Source: Pseudoflavonifractor phocaeensis (GTDB lineage: Bacteria; Bacillota; Clostridia; Oscillospirales; Oscillospiraceae). From it: a stretch of 62,365 nucleotides of DNA. Of the stretch, positions 42,305 through 49,956 are shown piece by piece. The position numbers were made by a program, and so were the translations under genes. The DNA lies in assembly GCF_016901955.1 (NCBI RefSeq), contig NZ_JACJLC010000009.1, forward strand, positions 1 to 62,365, read 5' to 3'. Numbering within the stretch: position 1 is the stretch's first letter; every line of letters begins with the position of its first letter. The notes below the pieces were generated by a model. That model was given only the letters and a program-made list of their open reading frames with translations, was not told the DNA's origin and did not search any database.

Positions 42305-43927
42305 TTACAGACGGTCCTTCCGCTTGGGCGGATCAGGCAGCCGCTTGACGATGGTTTTCTGAGAACTGATCTCACCGTCGGGGGCCTGGTAGGGCGTGGA
42401 AGACACGGTATCCGCCCCGTATTCCTTGTACCAGCCGGCGCCGTCGGCGGTGGTGATCCGCTGGTGGGGGCCCTGGGGCCGGGTGTATTGCTGGGTGTGG
42501 TACATCCCGAAGGGGATGCCCTGGGGATACTCGGGAGAGTATTCGGTGCCGGTGATCCGTCCGCCGCCCATTTCCACATCGGCGTATCGGATTTCCGGGG
42601 CGGCGTTGCCCTGGGCGGTCAGCCCGGTGTAGCAGGACAGGGCCTGGGCGGCAAAGGGGCCGGAGATGGTACCCTCAGAGCGGATCTCACCGGTGGCTAC
42701 CCTGCCGATCACCTGGCTGGCAAAGGCGCCGCCGGACTGCATGGAGTGGAAGAAGAGCTTGCCGCCCAGGCTGGTGTTGTGCTGGACGGTTTTGTGGTTG
42801 GTTTGCGCGGAGGAGCTGACGCCGGTATTTTGTACCGTGGTATGATCCGCCCGGACGGCGGGAGACTGCCGGCTGTCGGCGGAAGGGGCGTCTGCCCGGT
42901 CCGTCATCACAGTGTGGACCCCGGCGGCGCTTTGCTCCGCCGAAATGACCTGTGCTTCGGCGGGGGAGCGGTCTGTCAAAAGGGTTTGGGCATCAGAAAC
43001 ACTGTGGGTTTCTGTGACGGCCTGGCTCTCCGCGGCGGTATGGTCCGCCTTCACCGTTTGAACGTGGGATGCGCCATGCTCCCGCGAGAGGGCCTGAGTG
43101 TGGTCGGCAGTGTGATCCGCGGAGACGGTTTGGATATCGGTGACGCTGTGGTCTGCGGAGACAGTTTGAGTCTCGGCAGCGGTGTGGTCTGCGGAAATGA
43201 TGTGAGTCTCGGCGGCAGAGTGATCCGATGAGACAGTCTGAACTTGGGTATCGCTGTGGTCACCCGCAACAGTCTGAACGTGGGTATCGCTGTGGCCATC
43301 TGTGGCAGTCTGGACGTGGGCAGCGGTGTGATCCGAGGGAACGGCCTGTGTGTCCGACCCGGGGGGCTGTGTGGGAGCCGGGCCGGCTTCCGTTCCCATG
43401 GGGCCGGAGGTGTGGGTGTGTATGGTCTCTCCACCGCGGCCGGTGGGGGGCGTTTCAGCCACCCGTTCCGTGGTGCTGGCGGCGGTTTTGGCGGCGTCAC
43501 TGGTGATTTTGCGGCTGATCACGCCGGCCAGTCCGCCCCGCAGAAAGCCGGAGTCTCCGGCGGAGGGGCCGCTTCCGCCGGACTTTCCGGCGGAACCCCG
43601 GCCAAACCCGATGATCTTGCCGCCCAAACCGGCCGCCATGGACACACCCCGGGCGGCGATCATGGCCTCCGCCAGCATGGAGCCGCCGGTATGGCCTACG
43701 TTGACCCCCAGGCTGGACAGGAAGCTGTCGATTTTTTGGGAGACCTTCAGAAAGCCCACGGCGCAGAAGAACCAGATCAGCACATTGCCGCTGACCGTTT
43801 CCTTGCTGGTGGCGCTTACCGCGGCCTCCACTTCGCTCTCCTCAATGGCGCCGGCGGTGATGGTGAGGGCCATGGCACACAGGAGCAGAACAGTGAATGC
43901 GGAAAACAGAGTTCGGGATAATTTCAC
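42305..43927 (-). CDS. Membrane-anchored repeat protein of the T4SS operon
   Basis: 540 aa from a GTG behind AGGAGG. Signal peptide (LFSAFTVLLLCAMALTITAG), then a membrane segment (VLIWFFCAVGFLKVSQKID). Residues ~199-342 are twelve consecutive 12-residue repeats with consensus DHSAAxxQTVSA. The C-terminal 190 residues include HRLPDPPKRKDRL-like basic end. Similar proteins sit between VirB6 and VirB4 in clostridial ICEs, though usually without this repeat. Role unknown, perhaps a ruler or spacer at the channel. Confidence 0.72.
   Translation of the reverse strand: MKLSRTLFSAFTVLLLCAMALTITAGAIEESEVEAAVSATSKETVSGNVLIWFFCAVGFLKVSQKIDSFLSSLGVNVGHTGGSMLAEAMIAARGVSMAAGLGGKIIGFGRGSAGKSGGSGPSAGDSGFLRGGLAGVISRKITSDAAKTAASTTERVAETPPTGRGGETIHTHTSGPMGTEAGPAPTQPPGSDTQAVPSDHTAAHVQTATDGHSDTHVQTVAGDHSDTQVQTVSSDHSAAETHIISADHTAAETQTVSADHSVTDIQTVSADHTADHTQALSREHGASHVQTVKADHTAAESQAVTETHSVSDAQTLLTDRSPAEAQVISAEQSAAGVHTVMTDRADAPSADSRQSPAVRADHTTVQNTGVSSSAQTNHKTVQHNTSLGGKLFFHSMQSGGAFASQVIGRVATGEIRSEGTISGPFAAQALSCYTGLTAQGNAAPEIRYADVEMGGGRITGTEYSPEYPQGIPFGMYHTQQYTRPQGPHQRITTADGAGWYKEYGADTVSSTPYQAPDGEISSQKTIVKRLPDPPKRKDRL
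42902..43333 (-). repeat. Twelve 36-bp coding repeats (12-residue period)
   Basis: Units begin DHT/DHS and carry Gln-Thr-Val near position 8-10: DHSDTQVQTVSS, DHTAAETQTVSA, DHSVTDIQTVSA, DHTADHTQALSR. The period is exactly 12 residues over ~144 residues, with the outer units more degenerate. Confidence 0.85.
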
Positions 43928-43937
43928 AGCGTGCCTC

Positions 43938-44648
43938 CTAGATTGACAAGGGATTGGCGATGAACGAGCCCACCATGCTGGTAAACAGCCGCAGGCACCA
44001 GGCGTTCATCAGGAGCAGGAAGATCTGGCCGCCCAGCATCCGGCACCAGCTTTTGAAGATGCCGGAGGTGCTTTGTGCCGCTCCCATGGCAAAGGCCACC
44101 GGGGCGGTGTAGACCAGTACCCCCAGAAGCACGTACCGCTCTGCCGCTTCAAACAGCAGTTTGATATAGTTCCAGGCCAGGATCAGCACCAGGATCAGGA
44201 CGATGAGGGTCACGGCGCCGCTGGCACAGACGCCGACGATGGTGAGCATGGCGGAGTTGAAGCTGGCGAAGTCCAGGGCGGGCAGAGCGGAATTGAGGAT
44301 CCACTGATAGGGCGTGCCGCCGATCTCCAGGGCCAGGTCCACGATCTGATTGCTGTAATAGGCCAGCAGAATGAAGATGATCGCCCGGAGGGTGAGCTTG
44401 ACCGGGTCTTCCGCCTCGGCGCCCATCCCCAGCCAGTAGTTTTTGAACAGGTTCCAGATCCAGAGCAGCAGGATCAGGCCGATGGCCAGCGCCACCAGCA
44501 GCTCATACATGGTCTCTGCCGCCGGGAAATAGCGCAGAAATACGTCCATATTGCAGCCCAGAGCGCCCAGAACCGAGGTGTTGATCAGATCAAGGCCGTG
44601 CATGACCTGTTCCGCGATCCACGCGACGATGCCGTCTAAGATGCCCAT
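43938..44648 (-). CDS. VirB6/TrbL-like polytopic membrane protein
   Basis: 236 aa with six or so membrane segments (LLVALAIGLILLLWIWNLFK, LTLRAIIFILLAYYSNQIVD, AVTLIVLILVLILAWNYIKL, YVLLGVLVYTAPVAFAMGAA, IFLLLMNAWCLRLFTSMVGS). This is the CD0411-like VirB6 type of Gram-positive ICEs, forming the inner-membrane channel. Start ATG is 3 bp from the pilin stop, with no clear ribosome site, so it depends on coupling. Confidence 0.85.
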   Translation of the reverse strand: MGILDGIVAWIAEQVMHGLDLINTSVLGALGCNMDVFLRYFPAAETMYELLVALAIGLILLLWIWNLFKNYWLGMGAEAEDPVKLTLRAIIFILLAYYSNQIVDLALEIGGTPYQWILNSALPALDFASFNSAMLTIVGVCASGAVTLIVLILVLILAWNYIKLLFEAAERYVLLGVLVYTAPVAFAMGAAQSTSGIFKSWCRMLGGQIFLLLMNAWCLRLFTSMVGSFIANPLSI

Positions 44649-44651
44649 GGC

Positions 44652-45035
44652 TCAGCCGGTCCACTGGCCGCCGCTGAAGAAGGGCGTGATGTAAGCCATG
44701 ATGAATCCCAGACTGTTGAGAATGGCCCAGGTGATGATGATGCGTTTGAGCCAGGCCCTGGATTCATCCACCGTCCGGCCGGAGCGGGAGAAGTTCATCA
44801 GCAGCAGGGCCACGGCGGCGGTCACCACGGCCGCCACGGTAGAGATGCCCAGAATCTTGTTGTAGACGTCCTTCATCACGTCGCTGGCTTTCTGCCAGAT
44901 GGTGACGCCGGTAGCCGAGGCGGGCATGGCGGTGAGCAGGGCCAGGTTGGCGGCCAGCCAGGTGTGGCCAAGGACAGACTTCAGTCCACGGCGGCGGCCG
45001 GCGGGGGAGCGGGGCGGCGATTGCGTTTGTTTCAA
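44652..45035 (-). CDS. VirB2/TrbC-like pilin
   Basis: 127 aa from a TTG at 45035, chosen for the GGAGG eight bases upstream. A signal peptide (HTWLAANLALLTAMPASATG), then two hydrophobic helices (ILGISTVAAVVTAAVALLLM and ILNSLGFIMAYITPFFSGGQ) as in TrbC/VirB2 pilins. First gene of the leftward conjugation operon, behind a promoter at 45175-45203 and terminator-like leader hairpins. Confidence 0.8.
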   Translation of the reverse strand: MKQTQSPPRSPAGRRRGLKSVLGHTWLAANLALLTAMPASATGVTIWQKASDVMKDVYNKILGISTVAAVVTAAVALLLMNFSRSGRTVDESRAWLKRIIITWAILNSLGFIMAYITPFFSGGQWTG

Positions 45036-45059
45036 GACAAGACCTCCTTCATTTTTGGA

Positions 45060-45140
45060 AACAAAAACAGCACCCGAACGGTTCGGGTGCTGCTTGTTGT
45101 TCCGGGCGCAAAAAACGCTGGATAGCGTTTGTGCCGGACG
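45060..45140 (-). terminator. Leader hairpins (attenuator-like) of the conjugation operon
   Basis: CAGCACCCGAAC and its complement (45068-45092) form a 12-bp palindrome, followed on the minus strand by TTTTTGTTT. A second hairpin, AAACGCT-ATCC-AGCGTTT with TTTT, lies just upstream (45110-45140). Both sit between the promoter and the pilin TTG. Confidence 0.65.
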
Positions 45141-45174
45141 ATATTTGGTTTTGAACATGGTTTTAAGCATATTT

Positions 45175-45203
45175 AGTGTAACATATAGAGATTCCCGGTT
45201 CAA
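45175..45203 (-). promoter_or_regulatory. Promoter of the conjugation (T4SS) operon
   Basis: TTGAAC, 17 bp, TACACT on the minus strand, ~140 bp upstream of the pilin start. Confidence 0.6.
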
Positions 45204-45214
45204 TAGCAAAACCA

Positions 45215-45274
45215 TGCCAATTTACTGCCAATTTGCTCTTATAGCAGAAGGGCTGCCTCGTTGGCAGTTTGGCA
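45215..45274. promoter_or_regulatory. Array of four TGCCAA half-sites
   Basis: TGCCAA at 45215 and 45226 (11 bp apart) and its complement TTGGCA at 45261 and 45269 (8 bp apart), all upstream of the -35 box of the conjugation promoter. Typical position for an activator or co-repressor. Confidence 0.5.
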
Positions 45275-45358
45275 GTGCTATGATCCTGAATGACATGGTA
45301 TAATAACACCACACTCTGGATAGTATAGCAGCGTAATTATCAATATTAGCTGTATTTT

Positions 45359-45378
45359 ATTATAAGTATACTTATAAT
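45359..45378. promoter_or_regulatory. Perfect 20-bp palindrome ATTATAAGTATACTTATAAT
   Basis: Lies 5 bp before the -35 box of the ATPase promoter. Likely operator. Confidence 0.55.
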
Positions 45379-45383
45379 ATTTA

Positions 45384-45412
45384 TTGACAAATATGAAAAT
45401 TAGAGCTATTCT
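45384..45412 (+). promoter_or_regulatory. Promoter of the 45.4-kb ATPase gene
   Basis: TTGACA, 17 bp, TATTCT, followed by a ribosome site GGAAGGAGG before the ATG at 45434. Confidence 0.65.
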
Positions 45413-45433
45413 ATTATGGAAGGAGGTGGCTGC

Positions 45434-46882
45434 ATGGCTATCATCAGCAAGGAAGGACTGCTGAAAGTGCTGGTCTCCTACAACCCCTGGTGGAAAACAG
45501 GAGTCGTAAACCCGAAACTGTCCAAAACCTATAAACGGTTCGCCTTTTATGAGGCCATGAAACGCCTGAATCAAACGGACATCCGGCGCACAGTGGTTTT
45601 AACCGGAACAAGACGGGTGGGAAAGACCACCATACAGTACCAGATGATCGAGGCTTTGCTCCAAAGTGGTGTGCCGCCTCAGAAGATCGTCTTTATCTCC
45701 ATGGATCATCCCATGCTGAAGCTGAGCGCCATGAACGAGATCCTGGAGTGCTATCACGAAAATATCTATCCCGAGCAAGATGTCTACTACTTTTTTGACG
45801 AGATCCAGTATGCGCAGGATTGGGACAAATGGCTGAAGGCGATCTACGATATGCGGCCGGACACCAAAGTGGTAGCCACCGGCTCGGCCAGTCCGGTTTT
45901 GGTCAAGGGGAGCCAGGAGAGCGGCGCCGGGCGGTGGTCGGCCATCCAGGTCCCCACGCTGTCTTTCTATGAATATTGTGAACTGCTGAATGTGGATCGC
46001 CCCGACCTGCCGGACGATTTGAAGATCACCCCGCTTCTGTATAAGACCCAGCAGGAACGCACTCAGATCATGCTGCAGCTCTCCAAGGTGCAGAACCACT
46101 TTAACCGCTATCTGCAAGTGGGCGGCTTCCCCGAACTGGCCCTGGCCGACAACGACATCTTGGCCCAGCAAGTCATGCGGGAGGATGTGGTGGACAAAGT
46201 ACTCAAGCGGGACCTGCCATCCCTTTACAAGATCCGCAACGCAACAGAATTGGAGCGTATCTTCCTATATCTCTGCAATGTTTCTTCTGAGATCGTTTCT
46301 ATCGAAGCCATTGCAAAGGAACTGAATGGCGTTTCCAGACCTACCATCGAAAATTATATTGACTATTTGGAAAGTGCCAACCTGATTTATCAGAGTTGGC
46401 CGGTTAATATGGCGGGGAAAAAGGTCCTCAAAGCCAGTCCCAAGATCTATATTGCCGATGCGGCCATCCGCAATGCGGTTTTGATGGATGATTCCATGCT
46501 GAGCGACCCGGTGGAAATGGGAAAGGTTGTGGAAACGGCCGTTTATAAGCATGTGGCCGCATTTTATTATCAGCAGGCCGCATCGGTGGGATTCTATCGT
46601 GGTGGCAAGCGGGGAAAGGAAATCGATGTTGTCGTGGAATACTCCAATTCCAAGAACATCCTCATTGAAGTGAAGTATCGGGAGGGTGCCCCCATACCAG
46701 ATGATTCCGCCATCGTAGAGTTGAGCGGCGAGGCTGCAGCCTCCATCGTGGTGACCAAAACCGCCAATGATTTCGGCGTCCTCAATACAAAAAGTGGAAA
46801 AGATCTGATCCGTATCCCGGCCTTTGCGTTCCTTTATCTGCTTGGTCATGAAGAAAAGCACGGCTACCGCAGAATGGAGTAA
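45434..46882 (+). CDS. AAA ATPase with DUF4143-type C-terminus
   Basis: 482 aa. Walker A LTGTRRVGKTT (residue ~58), Walker B VYYFFDEIQY, sensor VVATGSASPVL, then a winged helix (SIEAIAKELNGVSRPTIENY) and a nuclease-like end GKEIDVVVEYSNSKNILIEV with the KYREG that follows. This is the AAA_14/DUF4143 architecture, similar in layout to the gene at 12603 but not the same sequence. Its target is unknown. Own promoter and palindromic operator. Start ATG behind GGAGG. Confidence 0.88.
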   Translation: MAIISKEGLLKVLVSYNPWWKTGVVNPKLSKTYKRFAFYEAMKRLNQTDIRRTVVLTGTRRVGKTTIQYQMIEALLQSGVPPQKIVFISMDHPMLKLSAMNEILECYHENIYPEQDVYYFFDEIQYAQDWDKWLKAIYDMRPDTKVVATGSASPVLVKGSQESGAGRWSAIQVPTLSFYEYCELLNVDRPDLPDDLKITPLLYKTQQERTQIMLQLSKVQNHFNRYLQVGGFPELALADNDILAQQVMREDVVDKVLKRDLPSLYKIRNATELERIFLYLCNVSSEIVSIEAIAKELNGVSRPTIENYIDYLESANLIYQSWPVNMAGKKVLKASPKIYIADAAIRNAVLMDDSMLSDPVEMGKVVETAVYKHVAAFYYQQAASVGFYRGGKRGKEIDVVVEYSNSKNILIEVKYREGAPIPDDSAIVELSGEAAASIVVTKTANDFGVLNTKSGKDLIRIPAFAFLYLLGHEEKHGYRRME

Positions 46883-46897
46883 TGACAGCACATAAAG

Positions 46898-46913
46898 GGC
46901 CTGTCGCAGAATG
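46898..46913 (+). repeat. Outer inverted repeat, left copy
   Basis: GGGCCTGTCGCAGAAT, matched by its inverse complement (one difference) at 55963-55978. The two copies bracket the nested element. Related to IS1182-type ends (GGGCCTGTTGCAAAAT). Confidence 0.5.
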
Positions 46914-46916
46914 AAG

Positions 46917-47410
46917 TGACCCCAAAAAGTTAGACAATATTTGAAAGTAAAAATTGTTTAAGCAACCGAGAGGGCTTGCTGTCTGTGAATTGCAGGCGGC
47001 AAGCCCTTCAGCTTTGCCTTGATGCGACGGTTGTTGTAGTAGTCCAGGTAGTCCAGCAGTTCCCCCTTGAAGTGTTCCATAGATTTGAATTCTTGCAGAT
47101 ACAGCAACTCACTTTTGAGTAAGCCAAAGAAATTTTCCATGACAGCATTGTCCAGGCAGTTTCCTTTGCGGCTCATGCTCTGTCGGATACCCTTGCTTTT
47201 CAGCATCTGCTGGTACTGCTTGTGCTGGTACTGCCAACCCTGGTCGGAATGAAGGATTAATCCTGTTCCATCCGGGATTGTTTCAAAGGCTTTTGTGAGC
47301 ATTGTTGTCACCATGCTCATAATCGGACGCTCGGAAATAGTGTAGCTGACCAGATAGCCGTTGTGCAGATCCAGGATTGGAGAAAGATAGAGCTTCTGAC
47401 CGAAGAGGCT
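46917..47410 (-). pseudogene. IS3-family transposase, 3' remnant
   Basis: From ~47410 leftward the frame encodes the catalytic end of an IS3/IS150-type OrfB: GQKLYLSPILDLHNGYLVS (Asp), LILHSDQGWQYQ (Asp), NCLDNAVMENFFGLLKSE (Glu). The stop is near 46958 and the IS end TGACCCCAAAAAGTTAGACA lies at 46917. The N-terminal half and OrfA are missing; the junction is fused to the relaxase gene. Not functional alone. Confidence 0.85.
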
Positions 47411-47428
47411 ACGGCCACAACGCGGATC

Positions 47429-48829
47429 ATGCCCCACCATATCAGCAAGGGGGAAACCATCGCGCAGTCCTTAAAGGATCGTTTCGACTATGGACAAAAC
47501 CCGGAGAAAACCCAGGGCGGCGAATTGATTTCCGCCTATGAGTGCGACTACCGTACCGCCGACGCCGAGTTCCTGCTGGCAAAGGCAAAGTACAAGGCAA
47601 CCACAGGCCGGGAGCAGCGCCGGGATGCGGATGTGCTGTGCTATCAGATCCGGCAGTCCTTTCGCCCTGGGGAGATCACCCCGGAGGAGGCAAACCGGGT
47701 GGGCTATGAAACGGCTATGCGCTGGACAAAGGGGAAACACGCCTTTTTCGTCGCCACCCACACAGACCGCCAGCACATCCACAATCACATTTACTACAAT
47801 TCCACCACCCTGGACTATACCGGGAAATTCCGGGACTTTTTCAGATCGGCGGCAGCCCTGCGGCGGCTCTCTGACCGGGTATGCCTGGAGCATGACCTGT
47901 CCGTGATCCAAAACCCGAAGCTCCACAGCAAGGGTCGCTTTCTCCACTATGGACAATGGATCGGGGAGCGCCCGCCCTCGGCCCAGCAGCGGGTGCGGCT
48001 TGCCGTTGTGGAGGCCCTGGGGAAACGCCCCGCCGACTTTGCGGCGTTCCTGCGGCTCATGGAGGAGTCCGGCTTTGCGGTGAAGCGTGGCCGGGGCGGT
48101 GTCATTTCCTTTCTTGCCCCTGGGCAGGATAAGCCCACCCGCCTGCGCTCGTCCACCCTGGGCCCCGGCTTTGACCCGGAGGACATCCGGGCGGTGATCG
48201 CCGGGGAGCGTCCGATCCCGGAGCTGCCCCAGGAGGGCCCGCCCCCGCCCCGGCGTGTCGATCTCATCATCGACATTCAAAACCGTCTGGCCCAGGGCAA
48301 GGGCCCGGCCTACGAGCGGTGGGCCAAGGTCTATAACCTAAAGCAGATGGCCGCCGCGCTCCTGTATCTCCGGGAGCATGGGCTGACGGACTATGCGGCG
48401 CTGTCAGCCAGCACCGAGGCGGCGGTGGATCGGGCGCACAAGCTGGCCGGGGAACTGCGGGACACCGAGGCGGCGCTCTCCCACACGGCCCAGCTCATGG
48501 GGGCGGTGGTACAGTATGCAAAGACGCGGCCTGTGTTCGATGGTTACAAGGCGGCCCGGTATAGCAGAAAATATCTGGCCCAGCATGAGGCGGAGCTTTC
48601 TGACTACCGGGCGGCAAAGGCCGCCATGAGCGACCTGCTGGGCGGGGCGAAGCTCCCGAAGATGGACGCGCTGAAAAAGCGGCGGCGGGAGCTGGCGGAA
48701 AAGAAAAAAGCTCTTTATGCGGAATACCGCAAGGCCCAGGCGGATATGCGGGAGGCTGTGGCGGTCAAGGGGAACATCGACTGTTTGCTCGGCCACACGG
48801 ACGAGCGGAACAAGGCCCAGGAGCGATAG
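47429..48829 (+). CDS. MobP-type relaxase, start region altered
   Basis: 466 aa from the ATG at 47429 (MPHHISKG). The frame is open upstream and reads ATATTRIMPHHISKGETIAQ; intact relatives start MATTRIM, so the ATG appears lost to the IS3 junction (ACG in its place). The metal-binding motif THTDRQHIHNHIYYNS is intact, as in MOBP relaxases that nick oriT. The C-terminal third is coiled coil (KKRRRELAEKKKALYAEYRK). If translation starts at 47429 without a ribosome site, output may be low. Confidence 0.85.
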   Translation: MPHHISKGETIAQSLKDRFDYGQNPEKTQGGELISAYECDYRTADAEFLLAKAKYKATTGREQRRDADVLCYQIRQSFRPGEITPEEANRVGYETAMRWTKGKHAFFVATHTDRQHIHNHIYYNSTTLDYTGKFRDFFRSAAALRRLSDRVCLEHDLSVIQNPKLHSKGRFLHYGQWIGERPPSAQQRVRLAVVEALGKRPADFAAFLRLMEESGFAVKRGRGGVISFLAPGQDKPTRLRSSTLGPGFDPEDIRAVIAGERPIPELPQEGPPPPRRVDLIIDIQNRLAQGKGPAYERWAKVYNLKQMAAALLYLREHGLTDYAALSASTEAAVDRAHKLAGELRDTEAALSHTAQLMGAVVQYAKTRPVFDGYKAARYSRKYLAQHEAELSDYRAAKAAMSDLLGGAKLPKMDALKKRRRELAEKKKALYAEYRKAQADMREAVAVKGNIDCLLGHTDERNKAQER

Positions 48830-48850
48830 CGCCGGGGCCGCAGACAACAA

Positions 48851-48879
48851 GGACTTCTGGACAAAGTGTCCAGAAGTCC
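48851..48879. repeat. Palindrome copy 1 (13-bp arms)
   Basis: GGACTTCTGGACA-AAG-TGTCCAGAAGTCC, 22 bp after the relaxase stop codon. Related copies occur at 52751, 53988 and 55571. No U-run follows. Confidence 0.7.
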
Positions 48880-49103
48880 GGCGGGTTTGGGGATCTCCCC
48901 AACAAGCATTTTTGCGGTGCCCCCGGCCACGCAAAAATAGCAGGTGTGGGCACACCTGCCCTGCTTGCCGTTTCGTGCAGCCCCCGAAAATAGCGTGAAA
49001 ACCGCAGCGCGCGCATTTACAGGATTTTGCTTTGACCGCTTGAAAAATAGCGGATTTTGTGGTAGCATAATTGTGTATAGTTTTGCAGAAAGAGGTCTTG
49101 ACA

Positions 49104-49371
<268 letters not shown>

Positions 49372-49382
<11 letters not shown>

Positions 49383-49956
49383 AAAAGGGATTCCGGAGCG
49401 GCGGGTCGCGTTTTTGGAAACCTGCTTTGATGTATTCTGTAAAAACGGGCTTGAAAACACCAGCCTGAAAATGCTGGCGGACGCCTGCGGTGTAACAAAT
49501 GGAAATCTGCTCTACTACTTCGGCAGCAAGGATAACCTTGTTATTGAGGCCACCGCCTACGGTATGGCAAAGGTGGAGGATGATTTCATGGAGCAGGCCC
49601 CAACCAGTTTTGCGGACATCGAGCGTTTCCTGCGGGAGATGCCCGCGCTCACGGCAAAACTCCACGGGGCAAAATACCGCTTCATGTATCAGGTGTACGC
49701 CAGCCCCAAATACCGGGAGCATGGCAAGGCATTTTTCAATGGTGTCAATGTCCGTTACCGCAAATATGCCGAGCAGCTCTCCGGCAAGCTGGGGCTGCCG
49801 GTGGAGCTGATCCAGGGCATGACCTATTTATTTGTCCGCGCCTGCGTCCACTTTGCCCTGTTTGAGGACGAGGACTATTTACAATTACAGCTCAATGCGA
49901 TACGCGCTTCCCTGCGGGCGATTGTCTCAGGGCGCGGGGAGGAGGAAACAAGATGA
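49372..49956 (+). CDS. TetR/AcrR-family regulator
   Basis: 194 aa from GTG behind GGGGAGG. N-terminal helix-turn-helix: AFLETCFDVFCKNGLENTSL, KMLADACGVTNGNLLYYFGS. The ligand domain is helical. Its stop overlaps the ATG of the surface protein gene (ATGA), so the regulator and surface protein are one operon and the regulator probably controls it. Confidence 0.88.
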
